Assembly (NCBI RefSeq): GCF_018138715.1
Contig: NZ_JAGSHX010000006.1
Span: 5,766,001-5,830,000, forward strand
Origin: Streptomyces asiaticus
Lineage (GTDB): Bacteria; Actinomycetota; Actinomycetes; Streptomycetales; Streptomycetaceae
DNA: 64,000 bases
Direction: 5' to 3'
Every line of letters begins with the position of its first letter. Position 1 is the stretch's first letter. Made by a program: the position numbers and the translations under genes. Positions 26,252 to 34,553 of this stretch are shown here, piece by piece. The notes beneath the pieces are model-generated. The model did no database searches and was not told where the DNA came from. It worked only from the letters and a program-made list of their open reading frames with translations.

Positions 26252-26481
26252 CCGTCGGCTTCCCGCCCGCGCACTGGGGACACCGAACCTTCTCGCGGTT
26301 GTCGCACGTTGAGCAGTCCCCGTAGCCTGCGCAGTCTGGGCACCACCGTCCGCTGGCCGAAGCACGTACCGCAAATGGCGGCCAAGGAGTTCAGTCAATC
26401 GATCAGGTTGGGGACCCTGTCCCCGCATCTGGTACGGCCCGCCCGCCGCTTTTTCTTCGGGCGCTTCGGGGTCGTGGTCAC
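26244..26481 (-). pseudogene. Decayed zinc-ribbon (DnaJ-type CxxC) protein gene
   Basis: Starts at GTG 26481, which overlaps the preceding stop (GTGA), and reads a Lys/Arg-rich N-terminus to VPNLID, then a TGA at 26395-26397. The same frame continues LNSLAAICGTCFGQRTVV. After one base too many in the CCC at 26338-26340, the next frame gives PDCAGYGDCSTCDNREKV and RCPQCAGG. Joined, this is a continuous CxxC-repeat zinc ribbon with seven cysteines. One stop and one frameshift therefore interrupt a once-intact gene, unless these are sequence errors. Confidence 0.5.
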
Positions 26482-26679
26482 ATCTTTGTCCGGTGCGGGT
26501 GATTCCGAAGCTCGATATCGGCATCTGTTGCGGCCGACAGGGTGCCCCTGTCCCGCGCTTTCTGCCGCTGCTTGGCCCAACGCTGCGCAAACATCACACC
26601 CTGGCGCGAGTTTCGGAGGTCGACGCGGAAGCGACAGGTGTACCGGTTCCGCTGTCGAGGTGTTCGATGTTGCACTCAT
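26478..26679 (-). pseudogene. Frameshifted 66-residue accessory protein gene
   Basis: ATG 26679 has GGGGAGG upstream. The frame reads a short start, then HLSLPRRPPKLAPGCDVCAAL, which fits a small Streptomyces family near XRE genes. It then loses similarity. Removing one G from the GGG at 26576-26578 (CCC on the plus strand) restores AKQRQKARDRGTLSAATDAD and runs to a stop at 26478. The restored protein has Cys-x2-Cys and a basic helix. This is a single-base frameshift, real or an assembly error. Confidence 0.6.
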
Positions 26680-26748
26680 TCCCTGGGCCTCCCCGCGACT
26701 GCGTGTCGTCTCAGGGATAGTGCCGCGAGGCACCCGGCAATGCGAGCG

Positions 26749-27591
26749 CTATTGGCGTTGTCGGGTAAAGATCATGGACCACTCGGCCAAGAGTTCCCGG
26801 CAGTCATCGCCGAAGACTGCGTATCGCTCGTATGCCTCAAAGTCCCTGAGATATGCCGTTACGTCTCTGTGGTCCCGCAAGATCAACGCGCCCGTGCCGG
26901 TTTCCACGGTGGCTAGCCGGCGGTCATAGACCGTGAATGTGTTAAGCGGCCTCTCTGGGATGTGCCCGCCCAAAGGGATCACGCCCAGTCGCACATTTGG
27001 AATGCGGGAGACGGATGCCAGCCGGTCGAGCTGCAAGGCCATCGCCGTAGGGGGGAGTAGTGGCCACCTGGCAGCCTGCTCGGTGAGAATGAAGGTGAAC
27101 GACTTTGAGGATTCGTAAAGCACCTGCTGCCGTTCTAGTTTCTTCGCGATGGTCTTCGACTGGTCGCCGGGAACGTCGGAAATGCTGGCACGCACATACT
27201 CCGGCGTGGCCAGCAATCCGGTAATCATTGAGAGCAGAAAGAATCGGAACTCTGTCGAGACCGCTTCAATCCTTGCTAGTTCGTTCTGCTTCTTATCCAA
27301 GCCTCTGCGGCGAGAGGACCAGTGGTCTTGCCACTCCGTATTTGCCGTCCTCGCCAGCGAAAGGATCTCGGCAGCAACAGGACTATCCACTCCGAGGGCT
27401 TCCAGGATCAGTTCAACATCGACTAGTGAGGGTGTGAGCTTTCCGCTCTCAATGTTGCTGACCTTGGTCTGAGACATGGTGCAGTGGCGAGCGAGCCAGG
27501 TTTGAGTTTTCCCGGCTCGCTTGCGCTGGCCTCTCAAGGCTTCCGCTAGGTCTGATCTGGACTGACCCAGCCTCTCTGGCTCAAACGTCAA
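26749..27591 (-). CDS. XRE-family regulator with DUF5753 domain
   Basis: 280 residues. The helix-turn-helix lies at about 16-70 (LRGQRKRAGKTQTWLARHCT, MSQTKVSNIESGKLTPSLVD). DUF5753 follows, with SMITGLLATPEYVRASI and a C-terminal FTVYDRRLATVETGTG. It resembles the Scr1-type antitoxin-like regulators. Its start overlaps the DUF6879 gene by 11 bp, so it is the last gene of a three-gene unit. Codon use is clearly less G/C-rich at third positions than the core genes around it, a sign of recent transfer. Confidence 0.88.
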   Translation of the reverse strand: MTFEPERLGQSRSDLAEALRGQRKRAGKTQTWLARHCTMSQTKVSNIESGKLTPSLVDVELILEALGVDSPVAAEILSLARTANTEWQDHWSSRRRGLDKKQNELARIEAVSTEFRFFLLSMITGLLATPEYVRASISDVPGDQSKTIAKKLERQQVLYESSKSFTFILTEQAARWPLLPPTAMALQLDRLASVSRIPNVRLGVIPLGGHIPERPLNTFTVYDRRLATVETGTGALILRDHRDVTAYLRDFEAYERYAVFGDDCRELLAEWSMIFTRQRQ

Positions 27592-28105
27592 TGCCCATCA
27601 CGTACTCCTCAAAGGGCACCGACTCAGCTACCGCGATGCGCTGGTATTCGATGTACTGAGCCGCATCCCCTTCGTAGATTTCACGGTTGATCTGGCGCCC
27701 GTCCGGGTGGTAATTCATCAGCACCACTTCGGTACGGTCGAACATCCAGAAGTCCTGAACCCCCTCCAGTGGGTTATCTCGGTCGGTCACGTCAAGAATC
27801 CGGATGCGCTCGCCAGCCAATGCATGGGGTGCGTAGTACTGGGAGAACTCGAATCGCAGATAGTCCGAGAGCGGACGCGTCAGGACGTGCACACGCCCTT
27901 GTGGGCGCCCCTCTGCGACTTGTCGACGCAATCGATCGGTGTACTCGTTCGAGACGGCGTGAGGGTCGATACGGGCCCCGGCTTTAAAGGCCGCGAACTC
28001 TTCTTCCTCCTGCGGCATGAAGTATTGGGGCAGGGTCTCAAGCCTCCACGCTTCCCGCTGGAAGCCCTCGAAGCGCGCCGCCCATTCCTCACCAGCCAAG
28101 TACAC
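27581..28105 (-). CDS. DUF6879-family protein
   Basis: 174 residues. The family pattern is clear: FEGFQREAWRLETLPQY at the N-terminus, RRQVAEGRPQGRVHVLTRPLSDYLRFEF in the middle, and DFWMFDRTEVVLMNYHPDG near the end. DUF6879 proteins are usually encoded beside XRE-DUF5753 regulators in Streptomyces, as here, and may be the effector or partner. The biochemical role is unknown. It overlaps the genes on both sides. Confidence 0.8.
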   Translation of the reverse strand: MYLAGEEWAARFEGFQREAWRLETLPQYFMPQEEEEFAAFKAGARIDPHAVSNEYTDRLRRQVAEGRPQGRVHVLTRPLSDYLRFEFSQYYAPHALAGERIRILDVTDRDNPLEGVQDFWMFDRTEVVLMNYHPDGRQINREIYEGDAAQYIEYQRIAVAESVPFEEYVMGIDV

Positions 28106-28298
28106 GTACAGCCTCCCTCAGAACGTGCTCGGGGATCTTCACCAGTGCCTCACCGGCCGGAGGCTGGAACGCTTCGCACATGTCTCCCTGGACGACGATC
28201 CCGCCGTCGGCCTCGTCCCGGTAGATGTTCGGGCAGTCGTCCTTGCCGCAGGTGCCGTTTCCGTTACCGGTCAGGCGGGTCAGTTCCTCGCGCGCCAT
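28089..28298 (-). CDS. 69-residue conserved hypothetical protein
   Basis: From ATG 28298. It holds CGKDDCPNIYRDE and a second Cys (GDMCEAF), then a helical end (VKIPEHVLREAVRVL). The pattern matches small proteins that lead DUF6879/XRE operons in Streptomyces. The stop lies 17 bp inside the DUF6879 gene, so the three genes (69-aa, DUF6879, XRE) form one unit. The three cysteines may bind metal. Confidence 0.65.
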   Translation of the reverse strand: MAREELTRLTGNGNGTCGKDDCPNIYRDEADGGIVVQGDMCEAFQPPAGEALVKIPEHVLREAVRVLGW

Positions 28299-28471
28299 GC
28301 TGAAAACCCCCTTGTGGCTGGCCCCTGTCGGGGCCTGGTGGCTACGACGGTACGAGGGGCTGGCAGGCCCGGCTATGCGGCAGTGCCAATATTCGCGTAG
28401 TCGGGTAAACGGGCGTGGCGCCCGAGCCCAGGACGCCCCTGAGCGGCGCCCCATGCCTCTCCGCGTAGCAA

Positions 28472-28503
28472 CAGACCCCCCAGCCCGGACGCCGAGGGGT
28501 CTG
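28472..28503 (-). terminator. Candidate terminator after class I fumarase
   Basis: CAGACCCC (28472-28479) pairs with GGGGTCTG (28496-28503) across a 16-nt G/C-rich loop, 20 bp beyond the fumarase stop. The rest of 28299-28522 shows no gene. Confidence 0.4.
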
Positions 28504-28522
28504 GAGGGTCCTACATGGTGGC

Positions 28523-30202
28523 TCAGGCCAGGCCAGGACCCCGCACCGGAATACTCGTGAACGTCGGCTGGGGCGCCGGGTCCTGGAAGAAGTCGTTCCC
28601 CTTGTCGTCCACCACGATGAACGCCGGGAAGTCCTCGACCTCGATCCGCCAGACCGCCTCCATGCCCAGCTCCTCGTACTCGAGGACCTCGACCTTCTTG
28701 ATGCAGTCCTGGGCCAGCCGGGCCGCCGGGCCGCCGATCGAGCCCAGGTAGAACCCGCCGTGCGCGGCACACGCGTCGGTGACCTGCTTGGAGCGGTTGC
28801 CCTTGGCCAGCATGACCTTCGAGCCGCCCGCCGCCTGGAACTGCTCGACGTACGCGTCCATCCGGCCCGCCGTCGTCGGCCCGAAGGAGCCCGAGGCGTA
28901 GCCCTCGGGGGTCTTGGCCGGGCCCGCGTAGTAGACCGGGTGGTTCTTCAGGTACTCCGGCATCTCCTCGCCCGCGTCCAGCCGCTCCTTGATCTTCGCG
29001 TGGGCGATGTCCCGGGCGACCACCAGCGTGCCGGTCAGCGAGAGCCGGGTCTTGACCGGGTGCTTGGTCAGCTCGGCGAGCACCTCGTCCATCGGCCGGT
29101 CCAGGTCGACGGCGACCGCGTCCAGGTCCGGGCCCGCGCCCTTGACCAGCTCCTCCTCCGTCGTCTCGGGCAGGAAGCGGGCCGGGTCGGTCTCCAGCTG
29201 TTCCAGGAAGACGCCCTCCGGCGTGATCTTGGCGAGCGCCTGGCGGTCGGCGGAGCACGAGACCGCGATCGCGACCGGGCAGGAGGCGCCGTGCCGCGGC
29301 AGCCGTACGACCCGCACGTCGTGGCAGAAGTACTTGCCGCCGAACTGCGCGCCGATCCCGATCTTCTGCGTCAGCTCGAAGACCTTCTCCTCCAGCTCCT
29401 TGTCGCGGAAGCCGTGCCCGGTCGGGGAACCTTCGGCGGGCAGCTCGTCGAGGTAGTGCGCCGAGGCGTACTTGGCGGTCTTCAGCGCGTACTCGGCGCT
29501 GGTGCCGCCGACCACGATCGCCAGGTGGTACGGCGGGCAGGCGGCCGTGCCCAGCGAGCGGATCTTCTGCTCCAGGAACTTCATCATCGATGCCTCGTTC
29601 AGCACCGCCTTCGTCTCCTGGTAGAGGAAGGACTTGTTGGCCGAGCCGCCGCCCTTGGCCATGAAGAGGAACTTGTAGGCGCCGCCGTCGGTCGCGTACA
29701 GCTCGATCTGCGCGGGCAGGTTGGAGCCGGTGTTCTTCTCCTCCCACATGGTCAGCGGGGCCATCTGGGAGTAGCGCAGGTTGAGCTTGGTGTACGCGTC
29801 GTAGACACCGTGCGAGAGGGCCTCCTCGTCGCGCCCTTCCGTCAGCACGTTCTGCCCGCGCTTGCCCATGACGATGGCCGTACCGGTGTCCTGGCACATC
29901 GGGAGCACCCCGGCCGCCGCGATGTTCGCGTTCTTCAGCAGGTCCAGCGCGACGAACCGGTCGTTGGCGCTCGCCTCGGGGTCGTCGAGGATGCGGCGCA
30001 GCTGGGCGAGGTGGGCCGGGCGCAGATAGTGCGAGATGTCGTGCATCGCCTCGGCCGCGAGCTTGCGCAGCGCCTCCGGCTCGACCTTCAGGAAGGTGCG
30101 CCCATCGGCCTCGAAGGTGCTCACGCCCTCGGAGGTCACCAGACGGTACGGCGTGGTGTCCTCTCCCAGGGGCAGCAGGTCCGAATAGGCAAACTCTGGC
30201 AT
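28523..30202 (-). CDS. Fumarate hydratase class I (4Fe-4S)
   Basis: 559 residues from ATG 30202 (GAGGA 9 nt upstream; the ATG at 30211 is too close to it). An oxygen-sensitive dehydratase of the TCA cycle using a [4Fe-4S] cluster. The expected ligands are present: Cys103 (MCQDTG), Cys222 (ACPPYHL) and Cys316 (SCSADRQ), spaced as in FumA/FumB. The N-terminal alpha and C-terminal beta domains are fused in one chain. Together with the class II enzyme at 16.2 kb it gives the cell an iron-dependent and an iron-independent fumarase. Confidence 0.95.
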   Translation of the reverse strand: MPEFAYSDLLPLGEDTTPYRLVTSEGVSTFEADGRTFLKVEPEALRKLAAEAMHDISHYLRPAHLAQLRRILDDPEASANDRFVALDLLKNANIAAAGVLPMCQDTGTAIVMGKRGQNVLTEGRDEEALSHGVYDAYTKLNLRYSQMAPLTMWEEKNTGSNLPAQIELYATDGGAYKFLFMAKGGGSANKSFLYQETKAVLNEASMMKFLEQKIRSLGTAACPPYHLAIVVGGTSAEYALKTAKYASAHYLDELPAEGSPTGHGFRDKELEEKVFELTQKIGIGAQFGGKYFCHDVRVVRLPRHGASCPVAIAVSCSADRQALAKITPEGVFLEQLETDPARFLPETTEEELVKGAGPDLDAVAVDLDRPMDEVLAELTKHPVKTRLSLTGTLVVARDIAHAKIKERLDAGEEMPEYLKNHPVYYAGPAKTPEGYASGSFGPTTAGRMDAYVEQFQAAGGSKVMLAKGNRSKQVTDACAAHGGFYLGSIGGPAARLAQDCIKKVEVLEYEELGMEAVWRIEVEDFPAFIVVDDKGNDFFQDPAPQPTFTSIPVRGPGLA

Positions 30203-30261
30203 CGCGGCCATTCCTCACTCGACGGGGCTTCGGCTGACTTCGTCGACAGCGCGTCCATAAG

Positions 30262-30480
30262 CTTGAAGTGCTCTCCCGGATGAATCCGGGAGATTCCTGC
30301 CTACCTTACGGTGGCGGGCTTGACGTGGCGTGCGCGCCTGACGACTGCCCTCCCGGCAGCCGGGATGAGCGCGAGGCCCATCCGGTACAGGTGCAAGATG
30401 TTCCGAGCTCCGTTGTGGTCGGCGTTGCCCACCCAGCCGCAGTCAGGGTTCTTGCACGCGAACACGGCCTGGGACTCCCT
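30262..30480 (-). ncRNA. Predicted omega-RNA (TnpB guide RNA), scaffold 3' part
   Basis: Just after the tnpB stop the minus strand reads GGAATCTCCCGG, a TTCA loop, CCGGGAG, then AGCACTTCAAG. The stem is 8 bp (30273-30280 with 30285-30292). This is the layout of IS605-family right ends, where the RNA scaffold ends and the guide begins in flanking DNA. The guide would start near CTTATGGACGCG (about 30261 downward). The 5' limit inside tnpB is only estimated. Confidence 0.45.
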
Positions 30481-31584
30481 GCTGCCCGGGGTGGTGCAGC
30501 CGCACATCGAGCAGCGCTGGGAGGTGCCCGGGGCGGGAACCTTGCGCACAGTGCCGCCATGGCGGGCGGTTTTGTATGTCAGCAGTTCAACCGTGCGGCC
30601 CCATGCCTCCTGGCTGATGGCGCGGTTGAGGCCGGACTTCCGCGCGACGTTCTTCCCTGGGGTCTCCATGGTGCCCTTGGCGCTCTTGACCATGTTCGTG
30701 ATGTTCAGGTCTTCCACCACGACCGTGCCGTATTTCTCGGCGATGGCGGTGGTGGCCTTGTGCTGCCAGTCCAGGCGTCTGCGCTTGGCTCTCGCGCGGA
30801 GTCCTGCAATCTGGTCATAGGTGGTCCGCAGGCGGTGGGAGGTGCGCTCCCCCTGCTTGCGGAAGCTCTTGCGGTGCGCGGCCCGCCGCTCCAGTCGGCC
30901 CAGCTTGGCCTGTTCTTTCCCGGGCAGCCATGCGTGGTGGTCGAATGTCGTGCCGTCGGAGAGGGCGAGCGGCACGCTGACGCCCACGTCGATGCCGACT
31001 TCGGGGCCGGTGTGTGGCTCGGGTCTGGGTTCGAGGGACTGGACGCGGAAGGCTATGTGCCAGCCGAGCGCGTCTTTGACCAGCCGGGCTCCGGTGATCC
31101 GGTTCCCGGCGGTGGCGCGCTTTCCCACGGGGAGGTCCTTGGTCCAGCGGAACCGGACCCGGCCGACCTTGGGAATGTTGACCATGCCCCAGCGGCGGTG
31201 CACCCGAGTGATGCGCAGGTCCCGGCCCTGGGGGATGTCCATGGACATCACAGTGCGGAAGCGGGCTTTGAAGCCCGGGGCGCCCGCGCGACGCTCCCAG
31301 CAGTTCTTCCATGCCTGGAAGTAGGTCTTGAGCACAGCCTGGGCGGCCTGGGCGGGGAGCTGGGCGAGCCAGTCGATCTCCTTGCGGGCCTGGCGGATCG
31401 CCGCGTCCGCCGCAGTGAGGGAACGCTTGTCCCTGGGCAGCATCGTCCACCAGTCGTGCAGCAGGTTCCACAAGGTGCGGGCCGCATGCGCCTGGCCATC
31501 CATGAGCACGACCTGCGCAGGCGTCAGCACCAGCCGGGCACGGTGCCCGGACTGCCGCTTCTCGCATGCACGTTCCGTGGTCAT
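30301..31584 (-). CDS. tnpB: TnpB, RNA-guided endonuclease of IS200/IS605 type
   Basis: 427 residues. The RuvC-like acidic residues are all present: Asp199 (GIDVGVS), Glu291 (VVEDLNI) and Asp389 (NADHNGARN). The zinc ribbon has Cys358, Cys361, Cys377 and Cys382. The N-terminal half is the RNA/DNA-recognition part with many Arg/Trp. With the catalytic residues intact, the protein is likely an active omega-RNA-guided nuclease. No transposase partner is nearby, so it may be domesticated or mobilised in trans. Confidence 0.9.
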   Translation of the reverse strand: MTTERACEKRQSGHRARLVLTPAQVVLMDGQAHAARTLWNLLHDWWTMLPRDKRSLTAADAAIRQARKEIDWLAQLPAQAAQAVLKTYFQAWKNCWERRAGAPGFKARFRTVMSMDIPQGRDLRITRVHRRWGMVNIPKVGRVRFRWTKDLPVGKRATAGNRITGARLVKDALGWHIAFRVQSLEPRPEPHTGPEVGIDVGVSVPLALSDGTTFDHHAWLPGKEQAKLGRLERRAAHRKSFRKQGERTSHRLRTTYDQIAGLRARAKRRRLDWQHKATTAIAEKYGTVVVEDLNITNMVKSAKGTMETPGKNVARKSGLNRAISQEAWGRTVELLTYKTARHGGTVRKVPAPGTSQRCSMCGCTTPGSRESQAVFACKNPDCGWVGNADHNGARNILHLYRMGLALIPAAGRAVVRRARHVKPATVR

Positions 31585-31754
31585 ACGACTACGTTACCCA
31601 TTGGGTTCATGTCGCCGCGCTGGAATCCGAATCCTGATGTACGCACCGGTCGTCACGCATCGCCCCGTGTAGCCGACCGAGGCCACCACTGCGGACCCGC
31701 GCTCACGTGTAGGGCGGAGCAACTTCGGGAGGCGTTTCGCCATCGCCAAGACGG

Positions 31755-31907
31755 GCCTCACAGGCTTCGGGCGAGCCGTCCCCTAGTCGCGATCTAGCCC
31801 CGGCTTGGATCGCTGCCCTCGCGATGTTCGGCCCCTGGGGGCCTCACAGGCTTCGGGCAGCTGCGCCGGGCTCTGTCCGTCGAGTCGCCTCTACCCCTAG
31901 TCGCGAT
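31755..31907. repeat. Duplicated GCCTCACAGG... / CCCCTAGTCGCGAT block
   Basis: An 18-bp sequence starting GCCTCACAGGCTTCGG occurs at 31755-31772 and 31841-31858. Each copy is followed by CCCCTAGTCGCGAT (31780-31793 and 31894-31907), but with different spacers. It fills most of the gap between the TnpB element and the DUF1707 gene. The remainder of 31585-31933 shows no gene. Confidence 0.6.
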
Positions 31908-31918
31908 AGATCGCGACT
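31899..31918. promoter_or_regulatory. Perfect palindrome upstream of the DUF1707 gene
   Basis: AGTCGCGAT-AG-ATCGCGACT, 9-bp arms, 15 bp before the start codon at 31934. The site is placed to control that gene. The regulator is unknown; the core TCGCGAT-N2-ATCGCGA resembles sites near PadR-type regulators, from memory only. Confidence 0.55.
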
Positions 31919-31933
31919 GGGTACGCTGAGCCC

Positions 31934-32626
31934 GTGGATGAGCAGCAGCCCGTGCCCTTGACCAAATCCGCCCCCGCCCCCGCCCCCGAGGCCGCCTCGG
32001 CCCCGGCGCCCGCGCCCGCCGCGGAGGCCGAGCTCCGCGCGTCCGACGCGGACCGCGACCGGATCGCGGACATCCTGCGGGAGGCTCTCGCCGAGGGGCG
32101 GCTCCAGCCGGAGGAGCACGCCGAGCGGATCGACGCGGTCTATCGCGCCAAGACCCTCGGCGAGCTGGAGCCCCTGGTGCGCGATCTGCCCACCGCCCCC
32201 ACCCGCGGCGCCGCCTCCGCTTCCGCGCGCGACGCGGAGTCGGAGTGGCCGCGCTCCCTCCCCGAGTCGGAGAACCTGATGGCGGTCTTCGGCGGTGCGA
32301 CCCGCAAGGGCCGCTGGCGGGTCAGGCGCCGTACGAACGCCCTGGCGGTCTTCGGCGGCATCGAGATCGACCTGACCGAGGCGCTCTTCGAGCAGCAGGA
32401 GATCGTCATCCATGTCGTGGCCGCCTTCGGCGGGGTGGAGATCAAGGTCCCGGAGAACGTCTCGCTGCGCGGTTCGGGCGCGGGCATCCTCGGCGGTTTC
32501 GACGTCACGGCATACGAGGCGCAGGACCCCGACGCTCCGGTGATCCACGTCACCGGGTTCGCCGTCTTCGGCGGTGTGGAGGCCAAGCCCAAGCGGGGTA
32601 AGCGGCTCAAGAACCTGCGAGCGTAA
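31934..32626 (+). CDS. DUF1707 and LiaF-like C-terminal domain protein
   Basis: 230 residues. After a Pro/Ala-rich start, DUF1707 spans about 35-87 (RASDADRDRIADILREALAEGRLQPEEH ... GELEPLVRDLP). The C-terminal half has three related strands, MAVFGGATRKG, LAVFGGIEIDL and VAAFGGVEIKV, with a later FAVFGGVEAKP, the repeating turn of the LiaF/cell-wall-active-antibiotic-response fold. There is no membrane helix. A role in sensing envelope stress is plausible from the family. A perfect palindrome sits just upstream. Confidence 0.82.
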   Translation: MDEQQPVPLTKSAPAPAPEAASAPAPAPAAEAELRASDADRDRIADILREALAEGRLQPEEHAERIDAVYRAKTLGELEPLVRDLPTAPTRGAASASARDAESEWPRSLPESENLMAVFGGATRKGRWRVRRRTNALAVFGGIEIDLTEALFEQQEIVIHVVAAFGGVEIKVPENVSLRGSGAGILGGFDVTAYEAQDPDAPVIHVTGFAVFGGVEAKPKRGKRLKNLRA

Positions 32627-32804
32627 GCCCTGAAGAAGGGGTGTGCACAGGGAAGTTCCGGGTGGGACAACGGTGTGCATAAGCGCGCGCACAGCGGGTA
32701 AGGCTTGGTGCATCGTCTCTCGTACGGCTGATGGGGGTGCTAACGGGGCCGTACACCTCGAGGCGGGCAAGGGTGACCACCGGAGCCGTCGTCAGGAGTA
32801 GACC

Positions 32805-33161
32805 GTGCTGCAACCGCATCAGCCCCTGCTGGAAGCCGCCGTGCCCCCGCAGCGCGTCCCCGCGCGGGATCAGGCCGGCCCCTGGCACTCGGAGGCGGTG
32901 TGCCGACGGGACGAGGCCGGGCTGTTCTTCGCTCCCTCCAAGGAGCCCACGGCTGCCAGGCTGTCGCGGGAGGAGGCCGCCAAGCGCGTCTGCGCGCGCT
33001 GCCCGGTCATGGTCGAGTGCCGGGAGCACGCACTGCTTCAGCCCGAGCCGTACGGAGTGTGGGGCGGGCTGACCGCGGCCGAGCGCCGGGTCGTGCTGGC
33101 CCGTCGCCGGCGCCGGGAGGCGGAGCTACAGCGCGCGGTGCGGGTCGCCGCCGCCGGCTGA
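32805..33161 (+). CDS. WhiB-like iron-sulfur transcription factor
   Basis: 118 residues, GTG start with AGGAG upstream. The four cluster ligands are Cys33, Cys63, Cys66 and Cys72, in the WhiB pattern C-x29-C-x2-C-x5-C. The GVWGG turn (84-88) and a basic C-terminal helix (RRVVLARRRRREAELQ) follow. WhiB proteins bind [4Fe-4S] and act with the principal sigma factor in development or redox and antibiotic responses. Its position next to glpX suggests the wblI ortholog of S. coelicolor, but I did not assign the name. Confidence 0.92.
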   Translation: MLQPHQPLLEAAVPPQRVPARDQAGPWHSEAVCRRDEAGLFFAPSKEPTAARLSREEAAKRVCARCPVMVECREHALLQPEPYGVWGGLTAAERRVVLARRRRREAELQRAVRVAAAG

Positions 33162-33245
33162 ACTCTTCGGGACCTGGGCCGGGCGCCGCCGGGAGGCGGA
33201 ACCCGGCCCTTGTCATGCGGGGTCTGTCACGTGGCGTCTGTCACA

Positions 33246-33267
33246 CGGCGTCGGCCGAACGACGCCG
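33246..33267. terminator. Possible hairpin between wbl gene and glpX
   Basis: CGGCGTC (33246-33252) pairs with GACGCCG (33261-33267) over an 8-nt loop, between two convergent genes. The surrounding 33240-33320 also has several GCCGAAC/TGAACGCCGCCG near-repeats. Confidence 0.35.
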
Positions 33268-33326
33268 TTGGCCGAACATCGCCCTGGCTGAACGCCGCCG
33301 TTGACTGAACGCCGCCGTCACCTCGT

Positions 33327-34358
33327 TCAGCTCGGCCGCTCGAAGTCGACCGAGGCGTAGGCGCGCAGCTTGGCCAGCCGGTGGGTGGAGTCGATCTGCC
33401 GGATCGTCCCGGACTTGGACCGCATGACCAGCGACTGGGTGGTGGCGGTCTCCGCGCGGTACCGCACCCCGCGCAGCAGATCCCCGTCGGTGATGCCGGT
33501 CGCGACGAAGAACACATTGTCGCCGCTGACCAGGTCGTCCGTCTCCAGGACCTGGTCGAGGTCGTGGCCCGCGTCGAGGGCGCGCTGCCGCTCCTCGTCG
33601 TCCTTGGGCCACAGCTTGGCCTGGATGGTGCCGCCGAGGCACTTGATCGCACAGGCCGCGATGATGCCCTCCGGAGTGCCGCCGACGCCCAGCAGCAGAT
33701 CCACACCGGTGCTCTCGCGCGCGGCCATGATCGCGCCGGCCACATCGCCGTCGGAGATGAACTTGATCCGGGCGCCCGCCTCCCGGATCTCCTTGACGAT
33801 GCCCTCGTGGCGGGGGCGGTCAAGGACCACCACGGTGACGTCCTCGGGGCTGGACTTCTTCGCCTTGGCGATCCGGCGGATGTTCACGCCCGGGGGCGCG
33901 GTGATGTCGACGAACTCGGCGGCGTCGGGGCCGGTGACCAGCTTGTCCATGTAGAAGACGGCCGACGGGTCGAACATGGTGCCGCGCTCGGCGACCGCGA
34001 GCACGGAGACGGCGTTGGCCATGCCCTTCGCGGTGAGAGTGGTGCCGTCCACCGGGTCCACGGCCACGTCGCACTCCGGGCCGGTGCCGTCGCCCACGCG
34101 CTCACCGTTGAAGAGCATCGGCGCCTCGTCCTTCTCCCCCTCTCCGATGACGACGACGCCGTTCATCGAGACGGTGTGCACGAGGGAGCGCATGGCCTTG
34201 ACGGCGGCGCCGTCGGCGCCGTTCTTGTCGCCGCGGCCCACCCAGCGTCCGGAGGCCATGGCACCCGCCTCGGTGACCCGGACGAGTTCCAGGGCGAGGT
34301 TGCGATCGGGAGCCTCGGGGCTGACCTCGAGCTGGGACGGGAGATGATGCTCGGTCAT
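33327..34358 (-). CDS. glpX: Fructose-1,6-bisphosphatase class II
   Basis: 343 residues from ATG 34358 (AAAGGTG upstream). A gluconeogenic enzyme that removes the 1-phosphate of fructose 1,6-bisphosphate. Class II landmarks are [17 protein letters not shown] (Asp and Lys near the N-terminus), [13 protein letters not shown], the metal-binding [10 protein letters not shown] and the late [19 protein letters not shown]. It is convergent with the WhiB-like gene. Confidence 0.95.
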   Translation of the reverse strand: MTEHHLPSQLEVSPEAPDRNLALELVRVTEAGAMASGRWVGRGDKNGADGAAVKAMRSLVHTVSMNGVVVIGEGEKDEAPMLFNGERVGDGTGPECDVAVDPVDGTTLTAKGMANAVSVLAVAERGTMFDPSAVFYMDKLVTGPDAAEFVDITAPPGVNIRRIAKAKKSSPEDVTVVVLDRPRHEGIVKEIREAGARIKFISDGDVAGAIMAARESTGVDLLLGVGGTPEGIIAACAIKCLGGTIQAKLWPKDDEERQRALDAGHDLDQVLETDDLVSGDNVFFVATGITDGDLLRGVRYRAETATTQSLVMRSKSGTIRQIDSTHRLAKLRAYASVDFERPS

Positions 34359-34553
34359 CGGAGCGCACCTTTCTGTACGGCGACGGACCGTGAGGGCCCC
34401 TCCGCCCCGCGAGGGGATCAGAAGGGTGAGGGTGTTCATGACTTTATCCGCTGATTGGCTAAGTGAGCAGATAGCCCCACGCATGAGCGCGCCTCACGCA
34501 TGGGCGCGGCCCTGTTGCGAGGTGCGGCGACCCGATGAGGGACGATAGGGGGC

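Larger units (their letters stand above)
30262..31640 (-). mobile_element. IS200/IS605-like element with TnpB only
   Basis: A solitary tnpB with a terminal hairpin at its 3' side. No tnpA (Y1 or serine transposase) is within reach. The right end is judged from the hairpin and the TTCAA at about 30262-30267. The left end is not defined; 31640 is a guess. The element lies in the space upstream of the class I fumarase gene. Confidence 0.6.

Noticed and set aside
30301..31584. CRISPR-Cas12-like effector
   Set aside because: The zinc-ribbon RuvC protein is small (427 residues), lacks any array or adaptation gene nearby, and has IS605 TnpB layout.
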